Source: Corynebacterium glyciniphilum AJ 3170
GTDB lineage: Bacteria; Actinomycetota; Actinomycetes; Mycobacteriales; Mycobacteriaceae
Length of the DNA stretch: 64,000 nt
Assembly (NCBI RefSeq): GCF_007673095.1
Contig: NZ_VDYZ01000013.1
Coordinates: 59,186 to 123,185, forward strand
Direction: 5' to 3'
Position 1 is the first letter of the stretch. Every line of letters begins with the position of its first letter. The notes beneath the pieces are model-generated. The model was not told where the DNA came from. It made no database searches and worked only from the letters and a program-made list of their open reading frames with translations. Both the position numbers and the translations under genes were made by a program. Positions 10,866 through 22,401 of this stretch are shown piece by piece.

Positions 10866-12121
10866 CTACGGTTCGCTGCCCGGGCGTAGGCTCCGCAGCC
10901 GGGTACGGACATTGTGGTGGTCAGCCACCCGGTTGCGGCCCAGGATCCTGTCGCCGGCGAGGGTGACGGTCCCGAGGCCGACGAGCCCCGCACCGACCAC
11001 GAATGCGCCACCGTAACCGCTGGTGGTCGCGGCGACACCCAGCACGGAAGAACCCGTGCCGGTGCCGGAGTCGAAGCCGATGTTCCACATCGCGGATGCC
11101 TCCGAGACCCGTTCCTTGGGCATGCGGGAGAACATCATCAGCAGGGTCTCGGACTGGATCGCACCGAATCCGAGCCCGAAGACCGCCGCCGCACACAGCG
11201 CACCGGTGATCAGGACGGTGCCGGTCGGTGCCGTGAAGATGAGCGTCGACATGGCGAGCATCCCGCCGACGGCGAACAACGACGCCCAGACAACCAGACG
11301 TCCCGGCTCCCCGACCCGGTCGGCCCACCAGCCGGAGACGGTCCGGCCCAGGATCTGGCCACCGCCGATGACCGCCAGTGTCACCCCGGCCAGGGTCGCC
11401 GCGGCAGAGGCGTCGATCTCACTGACGGCGGGGGCGGTGAAGGTGGAGAAGGCGCCGAAGCCCATCGCACCGGTGCACAGTCCGACGATAGGGACGAGGA
11501 CGAGCTTCCACAGCGGCGCACGGGCCTGCGTCCGATGCTGTGCCTGCCCGGTGTCCTTCTTCACCCTGGCGGCCTGCAGGGCGGGGATGCCGAGTGCGCC
11601 GGCACCACCGATCACACCGCAGCCCACGGCGACGAGGAACACCAGGTCGCCTGCGTGGGTGTAGAGCGGCAGCCCGATGGTGAAGCCGATGATCTCCCCG
11701 ACACCGATCGATGCGCCGAAGAAGGCGTTCGCCCGGCCGAGCTGATGGGCCGGGACGAGTTCAGCGAGCAGTGCGGACTGGGCCACCGTGACCGCGCCGA
11801 ATCCGATGCCCCGGATCGCCGAGACCACCAGCACCAGCCACGATCCACCGTCGATAAGGTAGAACACGGAGGGCACTCCGAGCAGTACCGCCCCGGAGAC
11901 CATCACCGGGACGTACCCCCACCGGCGCAGCAGCCGGGGGACGAAGATCTGTGTGCCCACCGTCGCCGCCATGAAGACACCGGTGGACAGGCCTGCCAGG
12001 GAGTCGCCGTAGCCGGCGTCGAGCATCGCCACCGGGATGACCGGCAGCAGCAGCGACCAGCCGAGGAAGGCGCAGAACACGCTCAGCAGCATCAGGGGAA
12101 CGCCCCTGACAGAGAGAACGG

Positions 12122-12125
<4 letters not shown>
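10866..12125 (-). CDS. MFS transporter in the his operon
   Basis: A 419-residue major facilitator protein with about twelve hydrophobic segments, two six-helix halves and a longer polar loop near residues 195-210. The N-terminus (after [10 protein letters not shown]) enters the first helix at once. Substrate is not evident. Its ATG overlaps the hisB stop by 4 bp, so it is translated with hisDCB; an MFS gene at this position also occurs in C. glutamicum as recalled. Export of histidine or a pathway intermediate is an inference from context only. The final ~25 residues are basic and cytoplasmic. Confidence 0.9.
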
Positions 12126-15140
<3,015 letters not shown>

Positions 15141-15171
15141 GGCGTGGGATCGTCTCCAGGGTCGGTGAACG

Positions 15172-15201
15172 GGTAACGTGTTGTGATTCTAGCCCGTTAC
15201 C
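15172..15201. promoter_or_regulatory. Inverted repeat around the hisD promoter
   Basis: GGTAACG (15172-15178) and CGTTACC (15195-15201) form a perfect 7-bp dyad with a 16-bp spacer. The spacer holds TAGAAT on the minus strand (15186-15191), a good -10 box for hisD with an expected leader of about 40 nt. Dyad arms about 23 bp apart suit a dimeric repressor. It would also control the divergent TPR gene. Confidence 0.5.
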
Positions 15202-15229
15202 ACAGTGAAGAAAGGACGGAGGGTCACCA

Positions 15230-16915
15230 GTGGCATCGCAGCCATCGCTCGTCGACCTGCTGCAGGCGTCCGTCGCCGCAACGTCCGTCGGAGACCACGC
15301 CACAAGTTGGCGTCTCACCAGTCAGTTCGGCACCCTGTACTGGTTGTCGGACCCGGACACCGATCTCCCGGCGGACTCCCCCGCACATCTGCGGACCGAA
15401 TTCCACGTCCTGCGCGCGGCGGTGTCCGACCGCCTCGAACTCCACGAGGAGGCAGCTGAGGCGGTGTTCGAGTGGCGCCACCTCGCCAGGGACAACGACG
15501 ACCATGCCTCGGCGGCCCTCGCCAACTCGGCACTGTGCCTGGTGGCCATGGTCGTGGAGTCCGACGGCGTCGACCTCGCGGCGCTGCCGCCCGCAGCCCG
15601 TCTGCTCGAGGACCTGCAGGGCGCGATCATGTCGTTCCGCCCCACCCCGGAAGGCCCCACGGTGGCCGCCGATCCGACGATCACGGGTGACAGTCTGCCC
15701 CGGCACCAGGCCACCTGCCTGTCGCTCGCGGCGATGGGTGGCTTGACGTGTGCCACATCGCTGGCCACCCCCGAGACGGCGCCGCTACGGCCGGTGTTCC
15801 GGGCGCTGGCGGACAGGTTCACCGTCGGCACCGTCTCCCCCGGGGACCGGGAACTGACCCGTGCCCAGCAACTGCACGCCGACGGGGAGATCGATGCGGC
15901 GGTCGCGGTCGCCACCGCAATGCTGGCGTCGGAGGCTCCAACCACGCGGTACGAGGCGCACGACCTGCTGGGATATTTCGCGCTCACCGCAGATGACAAT
16001 GACAGCGTGCTGGAGCACTGGCGTCAGTGCGCGGAGATCGCCCTGGAGCTCGGGGCGCCCCTGGAGGGGATGCACCGGGCGGAGCAGGCGTGCCAGCTGC
16101 TCAACGCCGAGGGGGACTACGCTGCAGCCTACGACCTGGCCGTCCGCGTCGACGAGGCGGCCACCGGAGCACCCGTCTCCCCCGCTGTGCTGAACCTGCG
16201 TGCGGTCCGGGCCCGCGCCGCGATCGGGCTCGGCAACCTGGACGAGGGACTGTCCCTGGCCGTGGCGACGGCAGACTGGTCGATGTTCACTCCCGACAGT
16301 GAACGCACGTTGGCGTGCCTGACGATGGCGTGTGTCGCGGCGTCCTCCTCCGGACAGCATGTGGTGACCGCCGGGCTGCTGGAACGCAGTTGCGCGCTCT
16401 ACCGTGACCTGGACCGGCCCCTGGCGGCGGCCCAGGCGTTGCGTACCGGTGCGAGGGAGCACCTCAATGTCGGCGACACCTCCCGTGCCGTCGAACTGAT
16501 GGAACGCTCACGCCGGATCCTGGAGGAGGCGGACGACGATCCGATGTTCTCCTGGCACCTGGGTGACTGGAACGAAGACATGTCGGCGATCTGGGAGGAG
16601 GCGGGGCGTGAGGACCTCGCCCTGGAGTACGCCACCCGCGCAGCCCACTCGTTCACCGAGGCCCGGGACCACAGCAGTGCGGCGATGAACTGGGTTGCGG
16701 CGGCGTCGCTGTACCTGGAGCGTGGCGAGGACTCCTCCTGTGACGTGGCCCTGGACCGGGCTCACGGTGAGCTGCTGCTCGCCCCCGAGGAGATGGGGCT
16801 TGCCGAGGGGGCCGACGGTAGCGAAGGTACAGACGCCGCCGGAGTGTCCGACGGCGACCTCGGCGGTTCCGTCTGGCAGGCATACCGCGAACTGCGTGAC
16901 CTGCGGGGGCAGTGA
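15230..16915 (+). CDS. TPR-like helical repeat protein of unknown function
   Basis: A 561-residue soluble protein, very rich in Ala, Leu and Glu, with repeated helix pairs of about 35-40 residues (for example near residues 215-300 and 380-470). This is the look of tetratricopeptide repeats. No catalytic motif, signal peptide or membrane segment is seen. GTG start at 15230 is preceded by a strong AAAGGACGGAGGG site. The gene is divergent from hisD and shares its 89-bp control region, so it may respond to the same regulator. The C-terminal ~30 residues (acidic, Gly/Asp-rich) look unstructured. Role unknown; a scaffold or regulator is possible. Confidence 0.85.
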   Translation: MASQPSLVDLLQASVAATSVGDHATSWRLTSQFGTLYWLSDPDTDLPADSPAHLRTEFHVLRAAVSDRLELHEEAAEAVFEWRHLARDNDDHASAALANSALCLVAMVVESDGVDLAALPPAARLLEDLQGAIMSFRPTPEGPTVAADPTITGDSLPRHQATCLSLAAMGGLTCATSLATPETAPLRPVFRALADRFTVGTVSPGDRELTRAQQLHADGEIDAAVAVATAMLASEAPTTRYEAHDLLGYFALTADDNDSVLEHWRQCAEIALELGAPLEGMHRAEQACQLLNAEGDYAAAYDLAVRVDEAATGAPVSPAVLNLRAVRARAAIGLGNLDEGLSLAVATADWSMFTPDSERTLACLTMACVAASSSGQHVVTAGLLERSCALYRDLDRPLAAAQALRTGAREHLNVGDTSRAVELMERSRRILEEADDDPMFSWHLGDWNEDMSAIWEEAGREDLALEYATRAAHSFTEARDHSSAAMNWVAAASLYLERGEDSSCDVALDRAHGELLLAPEEMGLAEGADGSEGTDAAGVSDGDLGGSVWQAYRELRDLRGQ

Positions 16916-16928
16916 CCGCCGGAGAGGC

Positions 16929-17450
16929 TCAGCGCTCGAAGGCGGAGTCCGGGGCGAAGAGCGAGCAGGTCCAGTAGACCACGGCAGCGGCGGCGGGTGC
17001 CGCCAGGTAGCCGGCGGCGCCGGTGACCTTGGAGACGATGGTGACGTCCTGTCCGGGTCTGAGGTTGTCAGCGAGACCCGCGGTGATGTCCGTGCCGTGG
17101 AGGGTGTCTGCGATCCAGTTGCCGAAGAGGAGGAATACGGCGGCGCCGAGGAAGGCCAGGGCGATCACCGCCAACAGCATCACCGGCCCCCGCAACCGCG
17201 GTGAACGCCAGAAGGACCAGCCGGCGAGGACCGCTCCGAGCAGCCCGGTAGCGAGGGCGAAGACCGCGAAAGACAGGAACGGTGCGCCGGACGTCGCCGG
17301 GTCGAGCTCGGCGGCGCCTGTGTCGGTGACCACCGCGGTCACCGCAGGGCGCCACCAGCCCCACAGGAGTCCGGAAATGCTGAAGACAGCCAGGAAGACC
17401 GTGAGGGTCTTCGCCGACTGTCCGATCAGTACGCGACGAGATACCGTCAT
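16929..17450 (-). CDS. Small membrane protein of unknown function
   Basis: A 173-residue protein with four hydrophobic segments, near residues 14-31, 57-77, 86-108 and 142-162. Between the first two lies an exposed region (Val/Thr/Asp-rich) that may be extracytoplasmic. No recognised motif. Its ATG overlaps the stop of the upstream lipoprotein gene by 4 bp, so the two are translated together and may act as a membrane-lipoprotein pair. Convergent with the TPR gene (13-bp gap). Confidence 0.75.
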   Translation of the reverse strand: MTVSRRVLIGQSAKTLTVFLAVFSISGLLWGWWRPAVTAVVTDTGAAELDPATSGAPFLSFAVFALATGLLGAVLAGWSFWRSPRLRGPVMLLAVIALAFLGAAVFLLFGNWIADTLHGTDITAGLADNLRPGQDVTIVSKVTGAAGYLAAPAAAAVVYWTCSLFAPDSAFER

Positions 17451-18145
17451 GCGGCGTTACAGGTCTTCCACTGTCCGTCTTCCCGGACATACACAGCCGG
17501 CGTAGTCTGCCGCTGACCCGCGATCTCCGCGTCGATATTGGCAGTGGCGCGGTCGCCCTCCACCCGGATGTCATTGACGCCGTGGACCACGGGCAACGTG
17601 GTTCCCTGGTCGGCCATGACCTTGCTTGCCATGGTGTTCTCCGACTGGCGTCCCAGATCCTGCAGGATGGCGTCTCTGCCACCAACCTGGTCGAGGTTTG
17701 CACGACAGGAGGTGTCCACCACCATGCGCTGGTACTCGCCCCAAGGCTTGTCCTCGCCAAGACCTCGGGCAACGGCCGTGATCTGCGCGGCGTCATCACC
17801 GTTGGCGGCGTTCCCCGCCGGGGCGTTGGCGGGTTCGGGGGCCGGGGCGTCCGCCGGAGGCTCGCCCTCGCCCCGGTCACCTTCCGGCTGGTCGTCCGGT
17901 GCCGGTTCGGCGGACTCGCTGGGATCCGGCTCGGCAGACTCCGAGGCTTCCGGGGCTTCTGAAGCCTCCGTCGACTCGTTCGCGCTGCTGGACGCTGCGC
18001 TCGAGGAACTGGTCGTCGTGCTGCCGGCGGCGTCCCCGTCAGCATCGTCGGAGCCGCAGGCGGCCAGTCCCAGGGTCGCCGCAACGACCCCGGCGAGAAC
18101 GGCCGTGGTGATTCCCGGCCGGTGGCCTGACACCCGTGGTGACAT
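17447..18145 (-). CDS. Putative lipoprotein with a Ser/Glu/Pro-rich linker
   Basis: The N-terminus has a hydrophobic stretch ending in LGLAACGS, a lipobox, so Lgt/LspA processing and membrane anchoring are expected. After the cysteine come about 100 residues of low-complexity Ser, Thr, Glu, Pro and Ala. A folded C-terminal domain of about 100 residues has two cysteines (VDTSCRAN and WKTCNAA) that could form a disulfide. ATG at 18145 is preferred because AGAAGGGA lies 8 nt upstream; an in-frame ATG at 18163 lacks one. A TAGGGT box at 18182-18187 is a candidate -10. Function unknown. Confidence 0.82.
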   Translation of the reverse strand: MSPRVSGHRPGITTAVLAGVVAATLGLAACGSDDADGDAAGSTTTSSSSAASSSANESTEASEAPEASESAEPDPSESAEPAPDDQPEGDRGEGEPPADAPAPEPANAPAGNAANGDDAAQITAVARGLGEDKPWGEYQRMVVDTSCRANLDQVGGRDAILQDLGRQSENTMASKVMADQGTTLPVVHGVNDIRVEGDRATANIDAEIAGQRQTTPAVYVREDGQWKTCNAA

Positions 18146-18245
18146 TCGTGGTTCCCTTCTCATGCTTGTTGTACAGCTACGACCCTACAACGTCACCCGC
18201 CGGCGGAACGTTAGCTGTGGACGGTCCTGAGTTGCATCGGGCCAC

Positions 18246-18251
18246 TACACT
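18246..18251 (+). promoter_or_regulatory. -10 box for leaderless tetR mRNA
   Basis: TACACT ends 7 nt before the GTG at 18259, with no ribosome binding site between. It fixes the start against longer in-frame options reaching back to 18136 that would overlap the divergent lipoprotein gene. Confidence 0.55.
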
Positions 18252-18258
18252 GGGCGGG

Positions 18259-18789
18259 GTGCAGCTCAACCGCGACCGAATCCTCACCGCAGCCTTCGAC
18301 ATCCTCGCCGAGTACGGCCTCGGTGACCTGACGATGCGACGCCTCGCACGCACGCTCGACGTCGCTCCCGGGGCCTTATACTGGCACTTCCCCAGCAAGC
18401 AGGACCTGCTCGGTGGCATAGCGGGGCGAATCCTGGAGGCAGCCGGCCCGTCGGAACAGACAGGACCCGAGACGGCCGACTGGCGGGAGCATGCCTACAC
18501 CACCGCCTCCGCCCTGCTCGAACAGCTCCTCGGGGTGCGCGACGGCGCCGAGGTGGTCGCTGCCGCACTGGCTGCGGGCACGGCAGCACAGGATCCCGCC
18601 GGTACTCTCGCCGATGCCCTGACGGGTTCACCTGCCGCGGACCGCGAGCTGACCGGTTGGGTGCTGTCGCGGTACCTGCTGGGCGCAGCGACCGACGTGC
18701 AGACCGCGCAGGCGGCCGGTGCCACTCCCCGCACCGTCGCGCAGGTGCTCTCCGGGGTCGAGCTCGTCCTGGACGGCATCGGTAACTAG
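18259..18789 (+). CDS. TetR family transcriptional regulator
   Basis: 176 residues. The N-terminal helix-turn-helix is typical: RDRILTAAFDILAEYG, then LTMRRLARTLDVAPGALYWHF and SKQDLL. The C-terminal all-alpha region (residues ~60-176) would bind a ligand and dimerise; no ligand can be inferred. It is divergent from the lipoprotein/membrane pair, with about 110 bp between starts, so it may control them and itself. Downstream BRCT gene starts 12 bp after its stop but has its own -10 box. Confidence 0.93.
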   Translation: MQLNRDRILTAAFDILAEYGLGDLTMRRLARTLDVAPGALYWHFPSKQDLLGGIAGRILEAAGPSEQTGPETADWREHAYTTASALLEQLLGVRDGAEVVAAALAAGTAAQDPAGTLADALTGSPAADRELTGWVLSRYLLGAATDVQTAQAAGATPRTVAQVLSGVELVLDGIGN

Positions 18790-18792
18790 GAT
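18787..18792 (+). promoter_or_regulatory. -10 box for leaderless BRCT-gene mRNA
   Basis: TAGGAT overlaps the tetR stop codon and ends 8 nt before the ATG at 18801. No Shine-Dalgarno sequence precedes that ATG. Confidence 0.45.
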
Positions 18793-18800
18793 CGGGCGCT

Positions 18801-19661
18801 ATGAGTACCACGGCTGCAGCGCACACGGTCACCGCCCACGGGGCAGACGTCACGGTAGATGACAACGGGGTGCAGGTGCGGAGAACCCCGATGGGGCAGA
18901 CCCTGCTGCCGGCCGAGCTGACTGTCACTCCGGACGATCTCCGCGGCTGGTACCGGCATGCGCCGTCCGACGAGTCCCCCGGCTGGATCCAGTTCTCACT
19001 GGCGACGCCTCCCGACAATGCCGTCCTCCGCCCGGTACGGGGTTTCCCGGCGACCCGTGGCGCGTCCAACATCGTGGTCTTCGCCCCCGGACAACAGGAA
19101 CAGTTCACACGGGTCCACCAGCTGCTGAGCAACCTGCAGGCGGGTTTCCCGTTGGACACCGCCCCCACTTCCCCGGTCGAGAGGGACACGGTGTCGGCCA
19201 CGTCCCCTGCATCGGCCCCCGAGCCGACGCAGGAGACGTCGACGCAGTCAGCACAGTCAGCAGAGTCAGCACAGTCAGCAGAGTCCTCGCCACGGCAGAC
19301 CTGGCAGCGCGTCGCGACGCCGGACACCGTCCCGGAGCCCAACACCGAGGCCGATGCGAACGGACCGATCTTCGGACAGAATGTCACCGTCACCGGGGAC
19401 TTCGCCCCGTACGAGAAGGGTGAGGTGTGGGACATGATCGCCGAGGCCGGCGCGACCGTCGGCAAGAATGTGACCAAGAAGACCACGCTGCTGGTCATCG
19501 GCGAATGGGGGTCGGTGACCAGCAAGGAGAAGCGTGCCCGCGAGCTGAAGGACAAGGGACAGGACATCACGCTGTGGAGCTTCGACGAACTGCTCTCCGC
19601 GTTGGGGAAGTCGAGGCGTCCTGACCTGGACGAGGTGAAGGGAACCTCCGCGCCCTTCTAG
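18801..19661 (+). CDS. BRCT-domain protein with DUF4429-like N-terminus
   Basis: 286 residues in three parts. Residues ~5-118 form a beta-rich region (VTVDDNGVQVRRTPMG onward) resembling DUF4429/PH-like domains. Residues ~119-190 are a Ser/Thr/Glu/Pro linker containing a slippage-prone repeat. Residues ~193-272 are a BRCT domain: GQNVTVTGDF, GATVGKNVTKKTTLLV and the conserved Trp in ITLWSFDELL. The BRCT fold, known from NAD ligase and repair factors, binds DNA ends or partner proteins; the partner here is unknown. DNA-damage signalling is possible but not shown. Confidence 0.85.
   Translation: MSTTAAAHTVTAHGADVTVDDNGVQVRRTPMGQTLLPAELTVTPDDLRGWYRHAPSDESPGWIQFSLATPPDNAVLRPVRGFPATRGASNIVVFAPGQQEQFTRVHQLLSNLQAGFPLDTAPTSPVERDTVSATSPASAPEPTQETSTQSAQSAESAQSAESSPRQTWQRVATPDTVPEPNTEADANGPIFGQNVTVTGDFAPYEKGEVWDMIAEAGATVGKNVTKKTTLLVIGEWGSVTSKEKRARELKDKGQDITLWSFDELLSALGKSRRPDLDEVKGTSAPF
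19245..19285 (+). repeat. 9-bp tandem repeat in the BRCT-protein linker
   Basis: Unit CAGTCAGCA/GAGTCAGCA, about 4.5 copies, encoding alternating SAQ/SAE triplets. Because the unit is a multiple of three, copy changes would alter only linker length. Confidence 0.9.
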
Positions 19662-19677
19662 GAGTCTCTCTACCGGT

Positions 19678-20181
19678 ATGAACCGGAAACTCCATCTGCA
19701 CGTCACCACCACCTCCGCCGACCACGACCCCTACGACCCCGCTTCCATGGTCACCATTCCGCTGGGTGGTGGTCTGGGAGCGACCGTGCAGGACGGTTCC
19801 CGGCGTCTCACCGTCGCCGACCTGGGCGCACGCCACACCAGTGCGTCATTGTTGTGGCAGGACTCCGCCACTGGAATGCTCGCGACTCTCGGCGACCTCA
19901 CCTCGGTGTACGGCACCGCCCTGCGGCACCGTGACGCCGAACCCGGGATCCGGGAGATTGCCGTCATCGGCGTACCTTTTCCTGCTGCGGGGCTTCTCGC
20001 CCACCCTCTCCTCGCAGTACCGACGCACCGCATTCTCACCGGTGGCCCCGGGCCGGTCCTGTTCTTCGTGACCGAGGACCAACGGCTGTTCGTTTCGTCC
20101 GGGGCGGCACCCTCAGTTTCCTGCACCGGGCCGATCGACATCTCGGAAGGCCACTGTCAGGCGCTAGAGTCGGTGCCATGA
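19678..20181 (+). CDS. Hypothetical protein
   Basis: A 167-residue frame between the BRCT gene and relS. No domain, signal peptide or membrane segment is recognised. Segments such as LLWQDSATGMLATLGDL and PVLFFVTEDQRLFV look like beta-strands of a small globular protein. AGGAG at 19660-19664 lies 13 nt before the ATG, a loose spacing. Its stop overlaps the relS ATG (ATGA), the usual mark of coupling. The opposite strand also has open frames, so this call is less certain than its neighbours. Confidence 0.6.
   Translation: MNRKLHLHVTTTSADHDPYDPASMVTIPLGGGLGATVQDGSRRLTVADLGARHTSASLLWQDSATGMLATLGDLTSVYGTALRHRDAEPGIREIAVIGVPFPAAGLLAHPLLAVPTHRILTGGPGPVLFFVTEDQRLFVSSGAAPSVSCTGPIDISEGHCQALESVP
20165..20170 (+). 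promoter_or_regulatory. -10 box for leaderless relS mRNA
   Basis: TAGAGT ends 7 nt before the relS ATG, inside the end of the preceding frame. It allows relS to be expressed apart from the upstream gene. Confidence 0.5.
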
Positions 20182-21155
20182 AAGATTCCACCGTCCTGCG
20201 GGATTTCGACACATGGCTCGCCGACCACCCCACGGTGGTCACGGACATACAGAAGGTCCTCTCCGACGAACTGTCCGACGCGGGTATCGCCTTCGACCAG
20301 GTCTCGGTGAGAATCAAGGACCGTGGCAGTTACCTGGCGAAGATCCATGACACCGTCCACCCCGACTACCGTGACTTCGACTCCGCCTATGACGTCCTGG
20401 GGGTCCGTGTCACCGTCTACACCACAGCCGACATCCTGCTGCTCGTCGGAGTGATGCGCAGTCTCTTCGACGTGGTCTCTGTGACCGACAAGTCGGCCCA
20501 GACCGCCGGGCGCGGCGAATTCGGGTACGCATCCTCCCACGTCATCGCCCGGGTCACGAGTTCCACGATGCCGTCATTGACCGATCTGGAGGGCAGGCTG
20601 ATCGAGATCCAGATCAGGACGGTGCTGCAGCACGCCTGGGCGGAGTTCGAGCACGACGTGCGCTACAAGAACCCGGGTCACGTGATCAGTCCGGAAGTAC
20701 ACCGCGCCTTCACCCTGGCCGCCGGCCTCATCGAGCTCGCGGACCAGCAGTTCGACACGATTGCCCGTGCCACCAGCACTGACGGCGACACGACTGACGA
20801 CACCGAGCTCACCGCCACCATGCTGCCGGGGGTGTTGACCATGCTCGTCGGTAATGAATACCCGATGTCCAAGGCTGACTACTACCGGTTCGCGGTGGAC
20901 ATGCTCGCGGCGAACGGGGTGACGACCATCGGTGAGCTCACGGTGCTGTGTGCGCCGGAAGCGCTGGTCCAGCTGCAGGAGACGATGGGCTACGGCTATC
21001 CCCCGGGACAGGTCCGCCTCATAGACGACCTGCTGTTGTTCACCTACGGCCGCGACCATATCCGCCGCACCGTGCACATCGGCGACCACGCCTCGTCGCG
21101 GCCCGGTCGCCTGGGCAACCGGTGGCAGCGGATGGGTCAGCGTCCGCGCAGCTGA
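20178..21155 (+). CDS. relS: Small alarmone synthetase, RelA/SpoT-domain protein
   Basis: 325 residues with a single (p)ppGpp synthetase domain in about residues 20-190 and no HD hydrolase, TGS or ACT domain. Visible motifs are SVRIKDRGSYLAKI (pyrophosphate donor side), YDVLGVRVTVY, GYASSHVIARV (G-loop) and EIQIRTVLQHAWAEFEHDVRYK-like region, cited by its start EIQIRT at about residue 137. It would transfer pyrophosphate from ATP to GDP/GTP or GMP. C. glutamicum has a comparable enzyme, RelS, near the same locus as recalled. The C-terminal ~130 residues are alpha-helical and unassigned. Its 3' end overlaps the convergent S4 gene by 19 bp. Confidence 0.88.
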   Translation: MKDSTVLRDFDTWLADHPTVVTDIQKVLSDELSDAGIAFDQVSVRIKDRGSYLAKIHDTVHPDYRDFDSAYDVLGVRVTVYTTADILLLVGVMRSLFDVVSVTDKSAQTAGRGEFGYASSHVIARVTSSTMPSLTDLEGRLIEIQIRTVLQHAWAEFEHDVRYKNPGHVISPEVHRAFTLAAGLIELADQQFDTIARATSTDGDTTDDTELTATMLPGVLTMLVGNEYPMSKADYYRFAVDMLAANGVTTIGELTVLCAPEALVQLQETMGYGYPPGQVRLIDDLLLFTYGRDHIRRTVHIGDHASSRPGRLGNRWQRMGQRPRS

Positions 21156-21493
21156 TCGAGCTGGCGACGTTCCCGCTTCGTCGGGCGCCCGGCTCCCCTG
21201 TCCCGTCGGGGGATCGAGGCCAGGACCTCCTTCGACGGTGGCGGCGGAGAGTGGTCGACGTAACACTGCCGTGCCCGTGGAGCCCCGACCCTCTTCGAGA
21301 CGAGTTCGGCGACTTCGACGACATACTCGCGGTGATTCACCCAGGCACGTACCCGGTCCCCCACTGCCACGGTCTGGGCAGGTTTGACGGAGACATCGTT
21401 GACTTTCACATGCCCTGCACGGCAGGCGTCAGCGGCAGCGGACCGCGTCTTGTACAGGCGGACCGCCCACACCCATGCGTCAATCCGGGTCAC
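21137..21493 (-). CDS. S4 domain RNA-binding protein, Hsp15-like
   Basis: 118 residues. The S4 fold is in residues 1-60: TRIDAWVWAVRLYKTRSAAADACRAG, cited by its start TRIDAWVWAVRLYKTR, then GHVKVNDVSVKPAQTV. The basic C-terminus (RPTKRERRQ) suits rRNA contact. E. coli Hsp15 binds stalled 50S-nascent chain complexes; the same role is inferred. Start is GTG at 21493. It begins a minus-strand run with the small membrane gene, the IMPACT gene and dnaE1 upstream. Confidence 0.9.
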   Translation of the reverse strand: MTRIDAWVWAVRLYKTRSAAADACRAGHVKVNDVSVKPAQTVAVGDRVRAWVNHREYVVEVAELVSKRVGAPRARQCYVDHSPPPPSKEVLASIPRRDRGAGRPTKRERRQLDQLRGR

Positions 21494-21496
21494 GGA

Positions 21497-21727
21497 TCAC
21501 CACTGGTCCTTGTGGTTGAGCACCTCGCGGACCTTCACCACGTTCCATCCCAGCACCACCAGAGCGACCACCGCAATCGTGAAGAATAGCCCCGAAGCGA
21601 CCCCCAGAATTCCGAGAATGCCCCCTGCAACCGCGATTCCCCCGGACACCTGGATCGACCGAGAACGTTTACGGACATCGGCCTTACGACGGGCAACGGG
21701 ATTGTCGGAGTAGTTGTCCATGGGCAT
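21497..21727 (-). CDS. Small two-helix membrane protein
   Basis: A 76-residue protein: basic N-terminus (NPVARRKADVRKRSRS), then two hydrophobic segments at about residues 27-44 and 46-64, and a short charged tail. Starts at ATG 21727 or ATG 21721; upstream extensions of the frame overlap the IMPACT gene in another frame and are rejected. Unknown function; 3 bp before the S4 gene and 20 bp after the IMPACT gene stop. Confidence 0.75.
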   Translation of the reverse strand: MPMDNYSDNPVARRKADVRKRSRSIQVSGGIAVAGGILGILGVASGLFFTIAVVALVVLGWNVVKVREVLNHKDQW

Positions 21728-21747
21728 GGCCCCGAGTCTACCCCGGT

Positions 21748-22395
21748 TCACCCCGCCTTGACGTCGTCCCAGCGGGACCCGCCCCGTACAACTTCCAGAG
21801 TTCCTGCTGAGATTTCCCTGACAACGCCACCGGGGTCTTCTCCGGCGGCCACGGTGAGGGTCAACGTCACGGTCTGACCGTAGGAGGCCTCGACGTCCAG
21901 GCCCCGCGCCCGGAGCTCCGCCTCGATCTTGCCTGCCTCCGCGTGGTCGACATCCAGGGTCCACACGTCCCGGGGCTCACGACGCATCACCGTGATGTCC
22001 TCCAGCACGGCGCGGGTGGCGTCCTGGTACGCGCGGACCAGCCCGCCCGTGCCGAGCTTGACCCCACCGAAATAACGGACCACGACAACGGCGACGTCCT
22101 GCAGACCCGATCCACGGAGCACCTCGAGCATCGGCTGGCCCGCCGTGCCTGCTGGCTCACCGTCGTCACTCGAGCGCTCCACCGGGTTCGCACCGTCGAC
22201 GTGCAGGATGTAGGCGCTGCAGTGGTGCCGGGCATCGGTGAACTCGGCCCGGATCTCAGCCAGGAACGCCCGGGCGGCGTCCTCGTCAGGCACCCTGGCT
22301 GCGCAGGCGATGAACCGTGACCTCTTCACCTCGGTCTCCGCGACCGGACGACCGGTGGCAGGGCGCAGGTAGGCATGACTCACGGGTTGTGTCAC
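21748..22395 (-). CDS. YigZ/IMPACT family protein
   Basis: 215 residues. N-terminal UPF0029/IMPACT domain with EVKRSRFIACAARV, the HHCSAY motif and DDGEPAGTAGQPML; then VVVVRYFGGVKLGTGGLVRAY; a ferredoxin-like C-terminal half follows. Family members are linked to translation control and peptide metabolism, but the bacterial function is unsettled. GTG start lies 6 bp after the dnaE1 stop, so it is read from the dnaE1 transcript. Confidence 0.93.
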   Translation of the reverse strand: MTQPVSHAYLRPATGRPVAETEVKRSRFIACAARVPDEDAARAFLAEIRAEFTDARHHCSAYILHVDGANPVERSSDDGEPAGTAGQPMLEVLRGSGLQDVAVVVVRYFGGVKLGTGGLVRAYQDATRAVLEDITVMRREPRDVWTLDVDHAEAGKIEAELRARGLDVEASYGQTVTLTLTVAAGEDPGGVVREISAGTLEVVRGGSRWDDVKAG

Positions 22396-22401
22396 CCTGC
22401 G

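Noticed and set aside
21497..21964. 155-residue version of the small membrane protein
   Set aside because: Its first half is antisense-like Arg/Gly-rich sequence inside the IMPACT gene; ATG 21727 gives a coherent two-helix protein.
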